Of a DNA stretch of 64,000 nucleotides, positions 24,704 to 33,572 are shown piece by piece (position 1 is the first letter of the stretch; every line of letters starts with the position of its first letter). Under the pieces are notes generated by a model, which ran no database searches, was not told where the DNA came from, and worked only from the letters and a program-made list of their open reading frames with translations. This stretch comes from DATBAX01 sp963723765 (GTDB taxonomy: Bacteria; Acidobacteriota; Terriglobia; Terriglobales; Acidobacteriaceae). The DNA lies in contig CAVRSD010000003.1 of the NCBI GenBank assembly GCA_963723765.1, forward strand, positions 1,159,897-1,223,896, in the 5' to 3' direction. The position numbers and the translations under genes are program-made.

Positions 24704-24795
24704 GGAAAGCTATCAGCTTTCAGCTATCTGGTTCTCGACATTTAGTTTTTTTAGGCAAGATTTATCTGGCGTAAGAAGTTTTCTGAAAGGAATTT

Positions 24796-25548
24796 ATGGG
24801 CCGCAAGAAATTGATGGCTGGAAATTGGAAGATGTACAAAGTTCCCGATGAGACACGGGACTACCTGCATCACTTCTTGCCGCTGGTGGCGGGACATAAT
24901 CGCGACGAAATTGTGATTTGTCCGCCTTACATCGATATTTGCGACGCAGTGAAGGTGACCAAGGGCTCAAATGTCGCCATTGGGGCGCAGGATTTGCACT
25001 GGGAAAAAGAAGGCGCGTATACCGGAGAAATCTGCCCGGCTATGCTGCTGGCCGCGGGATGCACGCATGTGATCATAGGGCACTCGGAGCGGCGGCAATA
25101 TTTTGGCGAGACTGATGACATCGTCAACTTCAAACTGAAAGCTGCGCTGGAAGCCGGCCTGACGCCGATTGTTTGTGTGGGCGAAGTGTTGGAAGAACGC
25201 GAAGCGAATCTCACGGAAGATGTCTTGCGGCGCCAGTGTTTGCGGGCGTTTTACGCCATCTCCGGGAAAAAAGCTCATAACCTGGTGGTGGCTTACGAGC
25301 CAGTTTGGGCGATCGGTACTGGCAAAACCGCCACTCCTCAACTTGCGGCTGACGCGCATTCATTGATTCGCGGAGAAGCAGCCAAAGCCTTCGGTCAGGA
25401 ACTGGCCGACAATTTGCGCATTCTTTACGGCGGCTCGGTGAAACCGGAAAACGTTAAATCTCTGATGGCGGAAGAAGAAATCGACGGCGCGCTGGTGGGT
25501 GGGGCGAGTCTAGACCCGAAATCGTTTGCTGCGATTGTGAAGTATTAA
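24796..25548 (+). CDS. tpiA: Triosephosphate isomerase
   Basis: 250 residues. AGNWKMYK carries the N-terminal catalytic Lys, IIGHSERRQYFGE the His, AYEPVWAIGTGKTA the catalytic Glu and the flexible loop, and LYGGSVKPENVKSLM the phosphate-binding turn. It interconverts dihydroxyacetone phosphate and glyceraldehyde 3-phosphate. The start ATG 24796 has GAAAGGAA upstream. It ends the gap-pgk-tpiA set; the next gene is convergent 10 bp away. Confidence 0.97.
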   Translation: MGRKKLMAGNWKMYKVPDETRDYLHHFLPLVAGHNRDEIVICPPYIDICDAVKVTKGSNVAIGAQDLHWEKEGAYTGEICPAMLLAAGCTHVIIGHSERRQYFGETDDIVNFKLKAALEAGLTPIVCVGEVLEEREANLTEDVLRRQCLRAFYAISGKKAHNLVVAYEPVWAIGTGKTATPQLAADAHSLIRGEAAKAFGQELADNLRILYGGSVKPENVKSLMAEEEIDGALVGGASLDPKSFAAIVKY

Positions 25549-25558
25549 GCTCTAGGAT

Positions 25559-26977
25559 TTAGGCCATGGGATTCTTATATTGAATCGTATTCCTGGGAGG
25601 ACCGCCCACCAGTGGAAGGTAAACCCGAAAACGCGTGTCCCCGGGCTGAGAATCCACCTGGATGGTTCCCTGGTGCTTGCGGACAATGCGTTGGACGGTG
25701 TCGAGACCAAGCCCAGTTCCCTCGCCCACACCCTTGGTGGTGAAGAATGGTTCGAAAATATGGGCCTTCACTTCCGGTGAAATTCCTGGACCGTTATCAA
25801 TGATCTCAACTACAACACAGTCGTCCTCGCGATAAGTGCGAATACGAATGTCGCCTTTTGCTCCCATCGCGTCAATGGCATTGTCAATAAGATTAGTCCA
25901 GATCTGATTGAGCTCGCTCCCGAAAGAATTCACGAGAAGAGGGATTTTTTCGTATTCGCGGTGCACCGTCACTCCGCGTTTGAGCTTGTAGTTCAGGATG
26001 GTCAAAGTGTTTTCCAGGCCTTTAATAACGTCGACATTTTGCGCGGCCGACTGATCCATGTAGGTGTATTCCTTGATGGCGCGCACAAGATCAGATATTC
26101 GCGAGGTACTGCTCTCCACTTCATTCAACAAGTTGGCAATCTCCACCGACGCGGCAATTCTCACCAGCGCGGCGCGGGCAATGTCAGGACCAAGATTCGC
26201 AAACAACGATTCCAGTACTTCGGGCTTGACGTTCTTGCGGGCAAGATCAGCTGCCAATTGCCAAAGGTCGTTCTGGCCATGACTGCGCAACAAGGAATCG
26301 ATCTGGTCTTCCAGGTCGGTGATGGTGAGCGTGTCGGGCGGAGGTTCGTTGGGCTGGATGAATGACGCTTCCAGTTTTTCGATCTCCGACCGCTGGGACT
26401 GGGTAAGATCACGCCTTCCCAATTCCTGGCTCGCGTGCTTGATTCGTGTGAACACTTCTCGAAGCAGGCCGGCGGCGCGTTTGGCTGCCGAAGCCGGATT
26501 GTTGAGTTCATGCGCCAAGCCAGCGGAAAGTTTCCCCAAGCCGGCTAAACGGTCCCGCTGCTGCTCGACGCGCGTGGTCTCGCGAATTCTGTCGGACATC
26601 ATGCCGACCAGGCGCTGCGTCAGTTCCGGCATTTTCTGCACTAGCTCGGGAAATTGTGAAGCCTTAAAGCGGAGAGCACGGCTGTCCTGCACCGCCCGCC
26701 CGCCGACGGTGAACGTTTTCATTCTCGAAAAGGGCAAAACTCCAGTGATGTCCCCCGCCTTGGTGCTAAATATGAAGGTCTCGCCGTTGAATTCGCCACG
26801 GCCCTGAAGTTCTCCTTCGAGGATTACAAACATCGTGTCGGCAGGATCGCCCTGGCGGGAATAAGCTTCGCCCGCCTTCAGGGACATTTCTGTCGAATGG
26901 TCAAGAAACCAGGAGATCTGGTCGTCTGGCAGGTCGGAAAAGATGGGGACGCGAAGGAGTTCTTCTTTAGTGGCCAT
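25559..26977 (-). CDS. Cyclic-nucleotide-binding-domain sensor histidine kinase
   Basis: 472 residues, soluble. Residues ~10-125 are a CNMP/Crp-like fold (GEAYSRQGDPADTMFVILEGELQGRG). The dimerisation helix has LSAGLAHELNNPASAAKRAAG with the phospho-His. HATPase motifs are NQIWTNLIDNAIDAMG, DNGPGISPE and GTGLGLDTVQRIV. The ATG follows directly on the stop of the upstream receiver-reductase gene (TAAATG), so the two are co-translated and this kinase probably phosphorylates that receiver. The Crp-like head lacks an obvious PRR cassette for cAMP phosphate binding, so the ligand is unknown. Confidence 0.9.
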   Translation of the reverse strand: MATKEELLRVPIFSDLPDDQISWFLDHSTEMSLKAGEAYSRQGDPADTMFVILEGELQGRGEFNGETFIFSTKAGDITGVLPFSRMKTFTVGGRAVQDSRALRFKASQFPELVQKMPELTQRLVGMMSDRIRETTRVEQQRDRLAGLGKLSAGLAHELNNPASAAKRAAGLLREVFTRIKHASQELGRRDLTQSQRSEIEKLEASFIQPNEPPPDTLTITDLEDQIDSLLRSHGQNDLWQLAADLARKNVKPEVLESLFANLGPDIARAALVRIAASVEIANLLNEVESSTSRISDLVRAIKEYTYMDQSAAQNVDVIKGLENTLTILNYKLKRGVTVHREYEKIPLLVNSFGSELNQIWTNLIDNAIDAMGAKGDIRIRTYREDDCVVVEIIDNGPGISPEVKAHIFEPFFTTKGVGEGTGLGLDTVQRIVRKHQGTIQVDSQPGDTRFRVYLPLVGGPPRNTIQYKNPMA

Positions 26978-28648
26978 TTATACCTTGCTCAAATACTGAT
27001 GAATGAATTGCACCGCCACGGAGCCTTCGCCAACTCCGGAAGCCACGCGTTTGACGGAGCCGTGGCGCACGTCACCGACAGCGAAAAGACCGGGCACATT
27101 GGTCTCGAGTAGGAAGGGATCGCGGTCAAGCGTCCAGCCTTTGGGACGCTGCCCATCCTGGATAAGATCGGGTCCGGTAAGAATAAACCCGCGGTCGTCC
27201 CGCTCGACAATCCCGGCCATCCAATCGGTCCGCGGCATGGCTCCAATAAAAATAAACATCGAAGTCGCAGGCACACGCTCCAGTTTGTTGGTGTCCGAAC
27301 AGAGGACGGAGATCTCCTCTAAGTGTGAATCACCATGCACTTCGGACACTCCCGCGTGGGCCCAAATTTGAATGTTGGGGGTCTCCTTGATCTGGTCAAT
27401 CAGATACTGCGACATAGTGCTGGCGAGCGAATCGCCGCGAACGAGAATTACGACACGCTCTGCATACTTGGCAAAGTTCATGGCCGCTTGTCCGGCAGAG
27501 TTTGCACCACCCACAACGTAAACAATCTCGCCCTTACAAGAGAGGGCTTCGGTCGCGCCGCCACCATAGTAGATTCCCGCACCTTGTAAACGGTCGACTC
27601 CGGGAACTTCCAGTCGCCGCCATTGCACACCCGTAGCGATCATCAAGGCATGACAGGAAAACTCGGTACCATCGGCCAGCTTGATAAAACGGTAAGAACC
27701 TTCGGTGCGAATGCCGACCGCCTCCTGGGGCGAGAGAATTTCCACGCCAAAACGCTGGGCCTGCGCCACCGCCCGCCGGGCGAGATCGCCGCCACTGAGG
27801 CCGGCCGGAAATCCGAGATAATTTTCGATACGCGAACTCATCCCGGCCTGGCCGCCCGGGGCTTCGCGCTCAATCATGACCGTATGTAGGCCTTCCGATG
27901 CACCATAGACCGCAGCCGCCAATCCGGCCGGGCCACCACCAATAATCGCCAAGTCGTAAAAGTCAGTCTGAGCGCGGGTTCGTAAACCGACTTTTTGGGC
28001 AACATCGGCAGGGACGCCTTCCAGAAGTTTCGATCCGTCCTGGAAAAGCACGATGGGAAGACTAGCGGCGTCTACGCCCAAGGCTTCGATCAGACGCTTG
28101 GTTTCCGGGTCGCCCGCGGACTGCTCCACGTCAATCCACTGATAGGGGACGCGATTGCGCGCCAGAAAGTCCCGCAGCTCATACGATTTTGGCGCCCAGC
28201 GCGTACCCAACACCCGGATTCCCTCGAAGGCTGGCTTGTAGGAAGCCTGCCAATCATCGAGTAGGTCGTCTAATTGCGGATAAAGATGCTCGGCGGGCGG
28301 GTCCCACGGCTTCAAGAAAAAATAATCGATACTGACCAGATTAATGGCACTGATGGCTGCATTGGTGTCGGCGTAAGCGGTGAGCAACGCGCGCTTCGCC
28401 TTGGGAAAAAGATCCGTGGCTTCCTTCAGGAATTCCACACCGTCCATGTGCGGCATACGCTGATCGGCCAACAGTAGGGCCACACTGTCGTTGCGGACCT
28501 TCAACTGTTTCAAGAGATTCAACGCACTCTCGGGAGAATCGCTTCCAATGACACGGTATTCGGCGCCATACTGCGACCGCAAATCACGCTCAATGGATCG
28601 GAGAACGTCGGAGTCGTCGTCCACACTCAGTAAGATTGGTTTCGCCAT
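26978..28648 (-). CDS. Response regulator receiver / thioredoxin reductase-like FAD oxidoreductase fusion
   Basis: 556 residues. Residues 5-125: receiver (ILLSVDDDSDVL acidic pocket, LLLADQRMPHMDG with the phospho-Asp, YFFLKPWD with the Lys). Residues ~150-230: a glutaredoxin-like fold (IRVLGTRWAPKSYELRDFLA) without a CxxC. Residues ~235-550: TrxB-like, with FAD site AIIGGGPAGLAAAVYGASEG, NADPH site VYVVGGANSAGQAAMNFAK and FAVGDVRHGSVKRVASGVGEGS. The redox CxxC of TrxB is absent: the stretch reads YYGGGATEALSCKG. So electrons must go elsewhere or the domain is a redox sensor. It is coupled to the histidine kinase downstream. Confidence 0.9.
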   Translation of the reverse strand: MAKPILLSVDDDSDVLRSIERDLRSQYGAEYRVIGSDSPESALNLLKQLKVRNDSVALLLADQRMPHMDGVEFLKEATDLFPKAKRALLTAYADTNAAISAINLVSIDYFFLKPWDPPAEHLYPQLDDLLDDWQASYKPAFEGIRVLGTRWAPKSYELRDFLARNRVPYQWIDVEQSAGDPETKRLIEALGVDAASLPIVLFQDGSKLLEGVPADVAQKVGLRTRAQTDFYDLAIIGGGPAGLAAAVYGASEGLHTVMIEREAPGGQAGMSSRIENYLGFPAGLSGGDLARRAVAQAQRFGVEILSPQEAVGIRTEGSYRFIKLADGTEFSCHALMIATGVQWRRLEVPGVDRLQGAGIYYGGGATEALSCKGEIVYVVGGANSAGQAAMNFAKYAERVVILVRGDSLASTMSQYLIDQIKETPNIQIWAHAGVSEVHGDSHLEEISVLCSDTNKLERVPATSMFIFIGAMPRTDWMAGIVERDDRGFILTGPDLIQDGQRPKGWTLDRDPFLLETNVPGLFAVGDVRHGSVKRVASGVGEGSVAVQFIHQYLSKV

Positions 28649-28763
28649 AATCGGACCCAGTTGGGTGAAATGAGATTATTGCAGACTTCTGCTATGCGCG
28701 AATAATGATTAGATACTGAAATTTGGGTTTGGTCGCGTAATTCGGACAAACAAATTATTAACT

Positions 28764-28905
28764 TGTCATCCTGTGCGAAGCGGGATCATTCGTGTTTCCG
28801 AATGATCCCGCAGAGTCGAAAGACCCTGGCAGCAGAATAGCCCCTTGCGCCTTGGGATTCGGATCCGCTTCGCGTAGCGAAGCAGATGCTCCGCTCAGGA
28901 TGACA
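28764..28905. repeat. TGTCATCCTG...CAGGATGACA inverted repeat, copy C
   Basis: The ends are perfect 10 bp inverted copies. Inside are two hairpins, GCGGGATCATTCG-tgttt-CGAATGATCCCGC and CGCTTCGCG-tag-CGAAGC. It belongs to the family also seen at 11830 and 13396. The right end donates ATGACA just upstream of the tRNA-Leu TATAAT. Confidence 0.7.
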
Positions 28906-28920
28906 AAGTGTGGGTTTTGT

Positions 28921-28926
28921 TATAAT
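28921..28926 (+). promoter_or_regulatory. -10 box of tRNA-Leu
   Basis: Perfect TATAAT 34 bp before the tRNA. ATGACA at 28900-28905, within the repeat's end, could be its -35 box although the 15 bp spacing is short. Confidence 0.5.
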
Positions 28927-28959
28927 GCAAGCTGCCTCTACGTGATCTTTGCGCCCTGT

Positions 28960-29044
28960 GCGGAAGTGGTGGAACTGGCAGACACACCATCTTGAGGGGG
29001 TGGCGCCGAAAGGCGTGGGGGTTCAAATCCCCCCTTCCGCACCA
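28960..29044 (+). tRNA. tRNA-Leu (GAG)
   Basis: 85 nt with the long variable arm of class II tRNAs. Acceptor GCGGAAG/CTTCCGC, anticodon stem CCATC/GGTGG with loop TTGAGGG (anticodon GAG), variable stem GCGCC-gaaa-GGCG, T-loop GGTTCAAATCC, discriminator A and an encoded CCA. secG follows at 70 bp. Confidence 0.95.
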
Positions 29045-29113
29045 TGTACTTATTTTCCATGGAGATACAGAACCGAACGTCCGGTAAGCCGGGCCCGGCG
29101 AATTACTGAAATC

Positions 29114-29503
29114 ATGATCATACTGCTGACAGTTATCCACGTCATCGTGTCTTTCTTCCTGATTATTGTCGTTCTGCTGCAAAGCGGCAAGAGCGGTGAT
29201 ATCGCAGCGGCATTCGGGGGCCAGGGCAGTCAGACTGCTTTCGGTCCACGCGGGGCGGCCTCAGCCTTGTCGCGTGCAACCACCTGGTCGGCGATCATCT
29301 TTATGCTGACCGCAATCACGCTCTCGATTCTTGCCCAGCGCAGGAGTGGAGGGGGATCGTCAGTACTACAGGGATTGAGTTCGTCGCAAACCAAATCACA
29401 GCCGGCTGACTCCGGCACAGCCGAAGAAATAGAGAGCCAACCGTCGTTGGTCGTTCGTCTTTGGTCGTTGGCAAACTCTCGGAAATCTGAACGCTCAGGA
29501 TAG
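29114..29503 (+). CDS. secG: Preprotein translocase subunit SecG
   Basis: 129 residues from ATG 29114. Two membrane helices (1-23, IILLTVIHVIVSFFLIIVVLL; ~54-75, TTWSAIIFMLTAITLSILA) flank the conserved LLQSGKSGDIAAAFGGQGSQTAFGPRGA loop. SecG assists SecYE in protein export. The frame upstream of 29114 reads through tRNA-Leu and is not coding. The last ~20 residues are encoded by one arm of an intergenic-type inverted repeat (29443-29542), so the C-terminus has been extended or replaced. Confidence 0.9.
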   Translation: MIILLTVIHVIVSFFLIIVVLLQSGKSGDIAAAFGGQGSQTAFGPRGAASALSRATTWSAIIFMLTAITLSILAQRRSGGGSSVLQGLSSSQTKSQPADSGTAEEIESQPSLVVRLWSLANSRKSERSG

Positions 29504-29542
29504 AGTGATTTTGCCAAAGACGAACGACCAAGGACCAACGAC
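29443..29542. repeat. Inverted repeat GTCGTTGGTCGTTCGTC overlapping the end of secG
   Basis: GTCGTTGGTCGTTCGTCTTT (29443-) recurs inverted as AAAGACGAACGACC...CCAACGAC up to 29542, giving a long imperfect stem across the secG stop codon. It may also serve as a terminator-like 3' structure. Confidence 0.6.
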
Positions 29543-29548
29543 TGTCTT

Positions 29549-30178
29549 ATGATCCACGAAATCCTTCCCGTTGGCCCGTTGCAGTGTAATTGCTCCGTGA
29601 TCGGAGATGAGACCACACTGGAAGGCATGGTCATCGATCCCGGCGACGACGTTGCCGACGTGCTTGCCCTGATTCGCAAACATAATCTCCAAATAAAACA
29701 GATTGTCATCACGCATGCCCACATCGATCATGTGGGCGGCGCCATGAAGTTACGGGCCATCACCGGCGCGCCCATCCTGCTCAACCAGAATGATTATGCG
29801 TTGCTCCAAATGCTGGACGTGCAAGCTACGTGGATTGGGATGGCATCGCCTGGTAAAGTTGAAATCGACCAAAGTGTGGGGCAGGCCGATACCGTAAAAG
29901 CTGGGCCGTTAGTTGCAAGCGTCCTTCATACTCCAGGTCATACCGAAGGCAGTATTTGTCTTTATTTTCCACTGGAGAAGAAATTGATTGCTGGCGATAC
30001 GCTTTTTGCCGGAAGTATTGGCCGTACGGACCTGCCGGGCGGGTCGTTTGAAAAGATCATTGACTCGCTACACGAAAAAGTTCTTGCCTTGCCGGACGAT
30101 ACCGTGGTCGTCCCTGGACACGGGCCACTGACCACCATTGGCGAAGAGCGGAAAAGCAATCCGTACTTGAAAGACTGA
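29549..30178 (+). CDS. MBL-fold metallo-hydrolase (glyoxalase II-like)
   Basis: 209 residues. THAHIDHVGG is the HxHxDH zinc motif, HTPGHTEGSICLY and AGDTLFAGSIGRTDLPGG supply the later ligands, and VVPGHGPLTTIGEER is the closing His. The compact size and order match YcbL/glyoxalase-II-like thioester hydrolases; the substrate may be S-lactoylglutathione or another thioester, not determinable here. It starts 6 bp after the inverted repeat behind secG. Confidence 0.88.
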   Translation: MIHEILPVGPLQCNCSVIGDETTLEGMVIDPGDDVADVLALIRKHNLQIKQIVITHAHIDHVGGAMKLRAITGAPILLNQNDYALLQMLDVQATWIGMASPGKVEIDQSVGQADTVKAGPLVASVLHTPGHTEGSICLYFPLEKKLIAGDTLFAGSIGRTDLPGGSFEKIIDSLHEKVLALPDDTVVVPGHGPLTTIGEERKSNPYLKD

Positions 30179-30280
30179 AGTAGCCTCCGGCCGTCGTTAA
30201 AACAACAATCCAGATAAAATGCTCAGGCATGGACGGGAGAACTCCTGTCCACTCTTCCACTTTATCCGATGAGGTGAACC

Positions 30281-31135
30281 ATGGCCTGCGATCCCGATGT
30301 TTTAAAACAAGTCCCGCTCTTTGCCCTGCTGGATGCCGAAGAAACTGCCATTCTGGCTGGACAAGTCGAGGTCAAGAGATTTGCCCCGCGGCAACGTATT
30401 TACAAGATCGGCGATCCCGGCGGACGAGCCTACGTGATGGTAGCAGGGAAGGTTCGCATCACTACCGTGGACGAAGACCATCAGGAAGTCGTGGTGGATG
30501 AGCCGGTACCCGGCGAATTCTTTGGCTTTGCCTCCATGTTGGAGCAGACGCCCCATCAAACCAATGCTCTTGCCCTCGAGGAAACGGAGTGCATTGAAGT
30601 AGATCGAAACGACATCACAATCCTGCTGCAACGCAAGCCCCACGCTGGAATGGACATGCTGACCGTGCTGGGACGGCAGTTTCACGCCTCGCAGAAGCTT
30701 ATTCGTATTCGCGCCAATCGAAATCCCAATGAGGTGATCGAAGAGGAATCGACACTTGGGCAGCGTACCGCCGACTCGGTTGCCCAATTCGGCGGATCGT
30801 GGACGTTCATCATCATTTTTGCGGTTGTGCTGGTCACTTACGCGACCATCAATATAAGTTTGCGCGGACGGGCCTGGGACCCTTACCCATTCATCCTGCT
30901 AAACCTGTTCCTTTCGATGCTTGCCGCGATTCAGGCACCAGTCATCATGATGAGCCAGAACCGCCAGGACACAAAAGACCGCGTACGAGGCGAATTGGAT
31001 TACGACGTAAATCGACGTGCGGAATCGGAAATTCAAGGGCTGGCGAACAAACTGAATTTGCTCGGCGACAAGCTGGGAGATGTGGAAGATTTGCTGAGAG
31101 AGAAACTATCAGGAGGGCCGGTTGGGACTCATTGA
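30281..31135 (+). CDS. Cyclic-nucleotide-binding domain + DUF1003 membrane protein
   Basis: 284 residues, ATG 30281 after GAGGTGAACC. Residues ~8-125 are a Crp-like domain (PLFALLDAEETAILAGQVEVKRF, GGRAYVMVAGKVRI). Residues ~150-260 are DUF1003: QRTADSVAQFGGSWTFIIIFA, helix, PYPFILLNLFLSMLAAIQAPVIMMSQNRQ, helix, then DYDVNRRAESEIQGL and a coiled C-terminus. DUF1003 has no established function; the fusion suggests ligand-controlled membrane activity (inference). The 3' end overlaps the convergent aminotransferase by 7 bp. Confidence 0.85.
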   Translation: MACDPDVLKQVPLFALLDAEETAILAGQVEVKRFAPRQRIYKIGDPGGRAYVMVAGKVRITTVDEDHQEVVVDEPVPGEFFGFASMLEQTPHQTNALALEETECIEVDRNDITILLQRKPHAGMDMLTVLGRQFHASQKLIRIRANRNPNEVIEEESTLGQRTADSVAQFGGSWTFIIIFAVVLVTYATINISLRGRAWDPYPFILLNLFLSMLAAIQAPVIMMSQNRQDTKDRVRGELDYDVNRRAESEIQGLANKLNLLGDKLGDVEDLLREKLSGGPVGTH

Positions 31136-32298
31136 TCAAAGAGAGCCAGCAGGCGGCGAATTCCCTCCGCGAAATCTTGCAACGGAGTGATCAGACTGAT
31201 TACGAGATATCCGTCGCTGGGAAAGTCGTAGAAGTGTCCGGGATGCACCAGCACGGACGCCTCACGCAGAATCTTGATGGCCAGGTCTTCATCGGATTGC
31301 GTAGCCGGGACACGCAGCACGGCATACCATCCCCCTTCGACAGCGAGCCGCTGACAGCTTTTCTGCGCCCCCAGCTGGCGGTCTAATTCCTGAAGATTCA
31401 CCCGGACGCGGTCCCTGAGGAGTGGCTGAATGTTCTTCCGCTGGGCCAGCAGAGCAGGCGCGGCCAGTTGGATGGGGGCATTCATCGACAGATACGTGTC
31501 GGCGATCACTTCCATGCGATCCAGTGCAGGGGCAACTTTTTCCGCCGGGCCGCTGGTCGCGATCCAGGCAAATTTCATCTGGGGCAGGCCTGCGATCTTG
31601 GATAGTCCGCTGAGGGTAAAGGTGAGCGCGGATCGATTGGTGACGAAGCTCGACCTGATAACCCCGTCGTGAGCGTAATCGAGAAAGACTTCATCCACCA
31701 ACAGCGACAAGTCGTGCTCATTACAAAACTCATTGAGTGCCTCTCGCTCAGACGCACTGACGTAAGACCCCGTGGGATTATTTGGATGAACCAGCACAAC
31801 GGCACGGGTGCGGGAGTTAACGGCATGGTGAAGGGACGGAATGTCAATCTGCCAGCCGTGATCGTAAAGTAAGGGATAGGGAACAAGCTTCACATCTTGC
31901 AAGTCGGCGAGAAATTCGAAGAGCGGATAGCTCGGCTTCGGTACCAGGAGTTCATCGCCCGGATTGCAGAGCAGCCGCAGGACGTATGAATAGCCCTCAC
32001 TGGTGCTGGTGGTAAGCACGATGGATTCTGGATCAAGATCAACGCCTGGGTTTAGCTCGCGATAGTATTCCGCCACGGCTTCGCGCGCGCTAGGCAGGCC
32101 TTTCGACTGCGGATCGTAATCCATCACTTGGGGATTGGCGAGCGAGCGCAAGATTGTTTCCGCATCGTAATGCAGTTGCGCACGCGTGGGATTCGACACG
32201 GTAAGGTCGAGCACTTCCCTGCCCGCACGCTGTAGTTCACGCTGGGCTTTGGTAAAACCATTGGGCGTCAAATGCCAGTCGGTGCGGCGGGAAAACAT
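31129..32298 (-). CDS. PLP-dependent aminotransferase, class I/II
   Basis: 389 residues with the fold-type I pattern: LDLTVSNPTRAQLHYD, TTSTSEGYSYVLRLLCNPGDELLVPKPSYPLFE, VVLVHPNNPTGSYVS, LLVDEVFLDYAH, and the PLP-lysine in FTLSGLSKIAGLPQMKFAWI. The C-terminal RVPATQ and VHPGHFYDF match substrate-specificity regions of aspartate/alanine-type enzymes. The exact amino acid is not clear. It is divergent from a second aminotransferase across 76 bp that must hold both promoters. Confidence 0.9.
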   Translation of the reverse strand: MFSRRTDWHLTPNGFTKAQRELQRAGREVLDLTVSNPTRAQLHYDAETILRSLANPQVMDYDPQSKGLPSAREAVAEYYRELNPGVDLDPESIVLTTSTSEGYSYVLRLLCNPGDELLVPKPSYPLFEFLADLQDVKLVPYPLLYDHGWQIDIPSLHHAVNSRTRAVVLVHPNNPTGSYVSASEREALNEFCNEHDLSLLVDEVFLDYAHDGVIRSSFVTNRSALTFTLSGLSKIAGLPQMKFAWIATSGPAEKVAPALDRMEVIADTYLSMNAPIQLAAPALLAQRKNIQPLLRDRVRVNLQELDRQLGAQKSCQRLAVEGGWYAVLRVPATQSDEDLAIKILREASVLVHPGHFYDFPSDGYLVISLITPLQDFAEGIRRLLALFDQ

Positions 32299-32374
32299 AG
32301 AGACAGATCATACCGGATCACTCAACTTTATTTGGGCAGGCTTTATTTGAGCGTACAATAATCCGTTTGCCACT

Positions 32375-33563
32375 ATGCCAACCGCTCAAAACGAACTCCG
32401 CCTGGCCGAACGTATGTCGCGACTGGGCACGGAAAGCGCTTTCGAAGTCCTCAGCCGGGCCCGCGTCCTTGAGAGTCAGGGCAAGGAAATCGTCCATCTG
32501 GAAATAGGCGAGCCGGATTTTGATACGCCTGCCAATGTCGTTGAAGCGGGTGTCAAAGCCCTGCAACAAGGGTGGACACATTACGGACCATCCGCCGGTT
32601 TGCCCGAGCTGCGCCAAGCCATCGCTGAAGAAGTCAGCCGCACTCGCGGAGTGCCGGTTTCAAGCGACGAAGTGGTGGTAGTGCCAGGCGGTAAGCCTAT
32701 TATTTTCTTTGCAATCCTGGCATTTTCTGATGTCGGCGATGAGGTCATTTATCCCAACCCCGGCTTCCCCATTTATGAGTCCATGATTCATTACAGCGGA
32801 GCGCGGGCAGTGCCCATGCACTTGCGCGAGGAAACGGATTTTGGCGTGGACATCGACGAACTGGCGTCGCTCATCAATGCCCAGACCAAGCTCATTATTT
32901 TAAATTCCCCGCAGAATCCGACGGGTGCCGTGCTGAGCCGGCAGAACATTCATGACATTGCCGACGTGATCGGCAACCGCAACATTATGGTGCTCTCCGA
33001 CGAAATCTACAGCCGGCTGGTTTTCGCAGGCGAGCCCTACTCGATCATGTCCGTGCCGGGATTCAAAGAACGCACAATCCTGCTCGACGGTTTTTCGAAA
33101 ACCTACGCCATGACGGGATGGCGCCTGGGATATGGCGTGATGCGATCTGATCTTGCCGACCACATTTCACGGCTGATGACAAATTCTAATTCCTGTACCG
33201 CCAGTTTCACACAAGTGGCCGGGATCGAAGCTCTGCGCGGCGATCAGTCATCCGTAGACAGGATGCGAATGGAATTCCAGCGGCGGCGCGACGTGTTCGT
33301 CGCCGGATTGAACCGAATCAAAGGCTTCTCCTGCCGCATGCCGAAAGGAGCGTTTTACGCTTTTCCGAATATCACCGCGAACCGGGTGGAAATCGAAAAA
33401 GCTGGCAGATGCTTTACTGGAAGAAGCCGGAGTGGCGTGCTTATCCGGAGCCTCGTTTGGCGAGTTTGGAGAAGGGTTTCTGCGTTTCAGCGTGGCCAAT
33501 TCGCTGGAAAACCTGGTGAAGGCTCTGGATCGCATAGACCAATGGACAAAACGGAATCTCTAG
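32375..33563 (+). CDS. PLP-dependent aminotransferase (aspartate-type), with one apparent frameshift
   Basis: Residues 1-~340 read cleanly: VHLEIGEPDFDTPANVVEAGVKAL, GWTHYGPSAGLPELRQAIA, LNSPQNPTGAVLS, SDEIYSRLVFAG and LLDGFSKTYAMTGWRLGY with the PLP lysine. After VEIEK the frame drifts; the expected tail (LADALLEEAGVACLSG, GFLRFSVANSLENLVKAL) is present in another frame and stops at 33563. Removing one A from the A5 run at 33396-33400 restores a ~395-residue enzyme, the usual length. Unless corrected, the frame runs on into the next gene to 33877, which is not a real fusion. Confidence 0.85.
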
Positions 33564-33572
33564 AGGCCGACT

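Noticed and set aside
28949..29113. N-terminal extension of SecG
   Set aside because: This stretch is tRNA-Leu and its flank read as protein.
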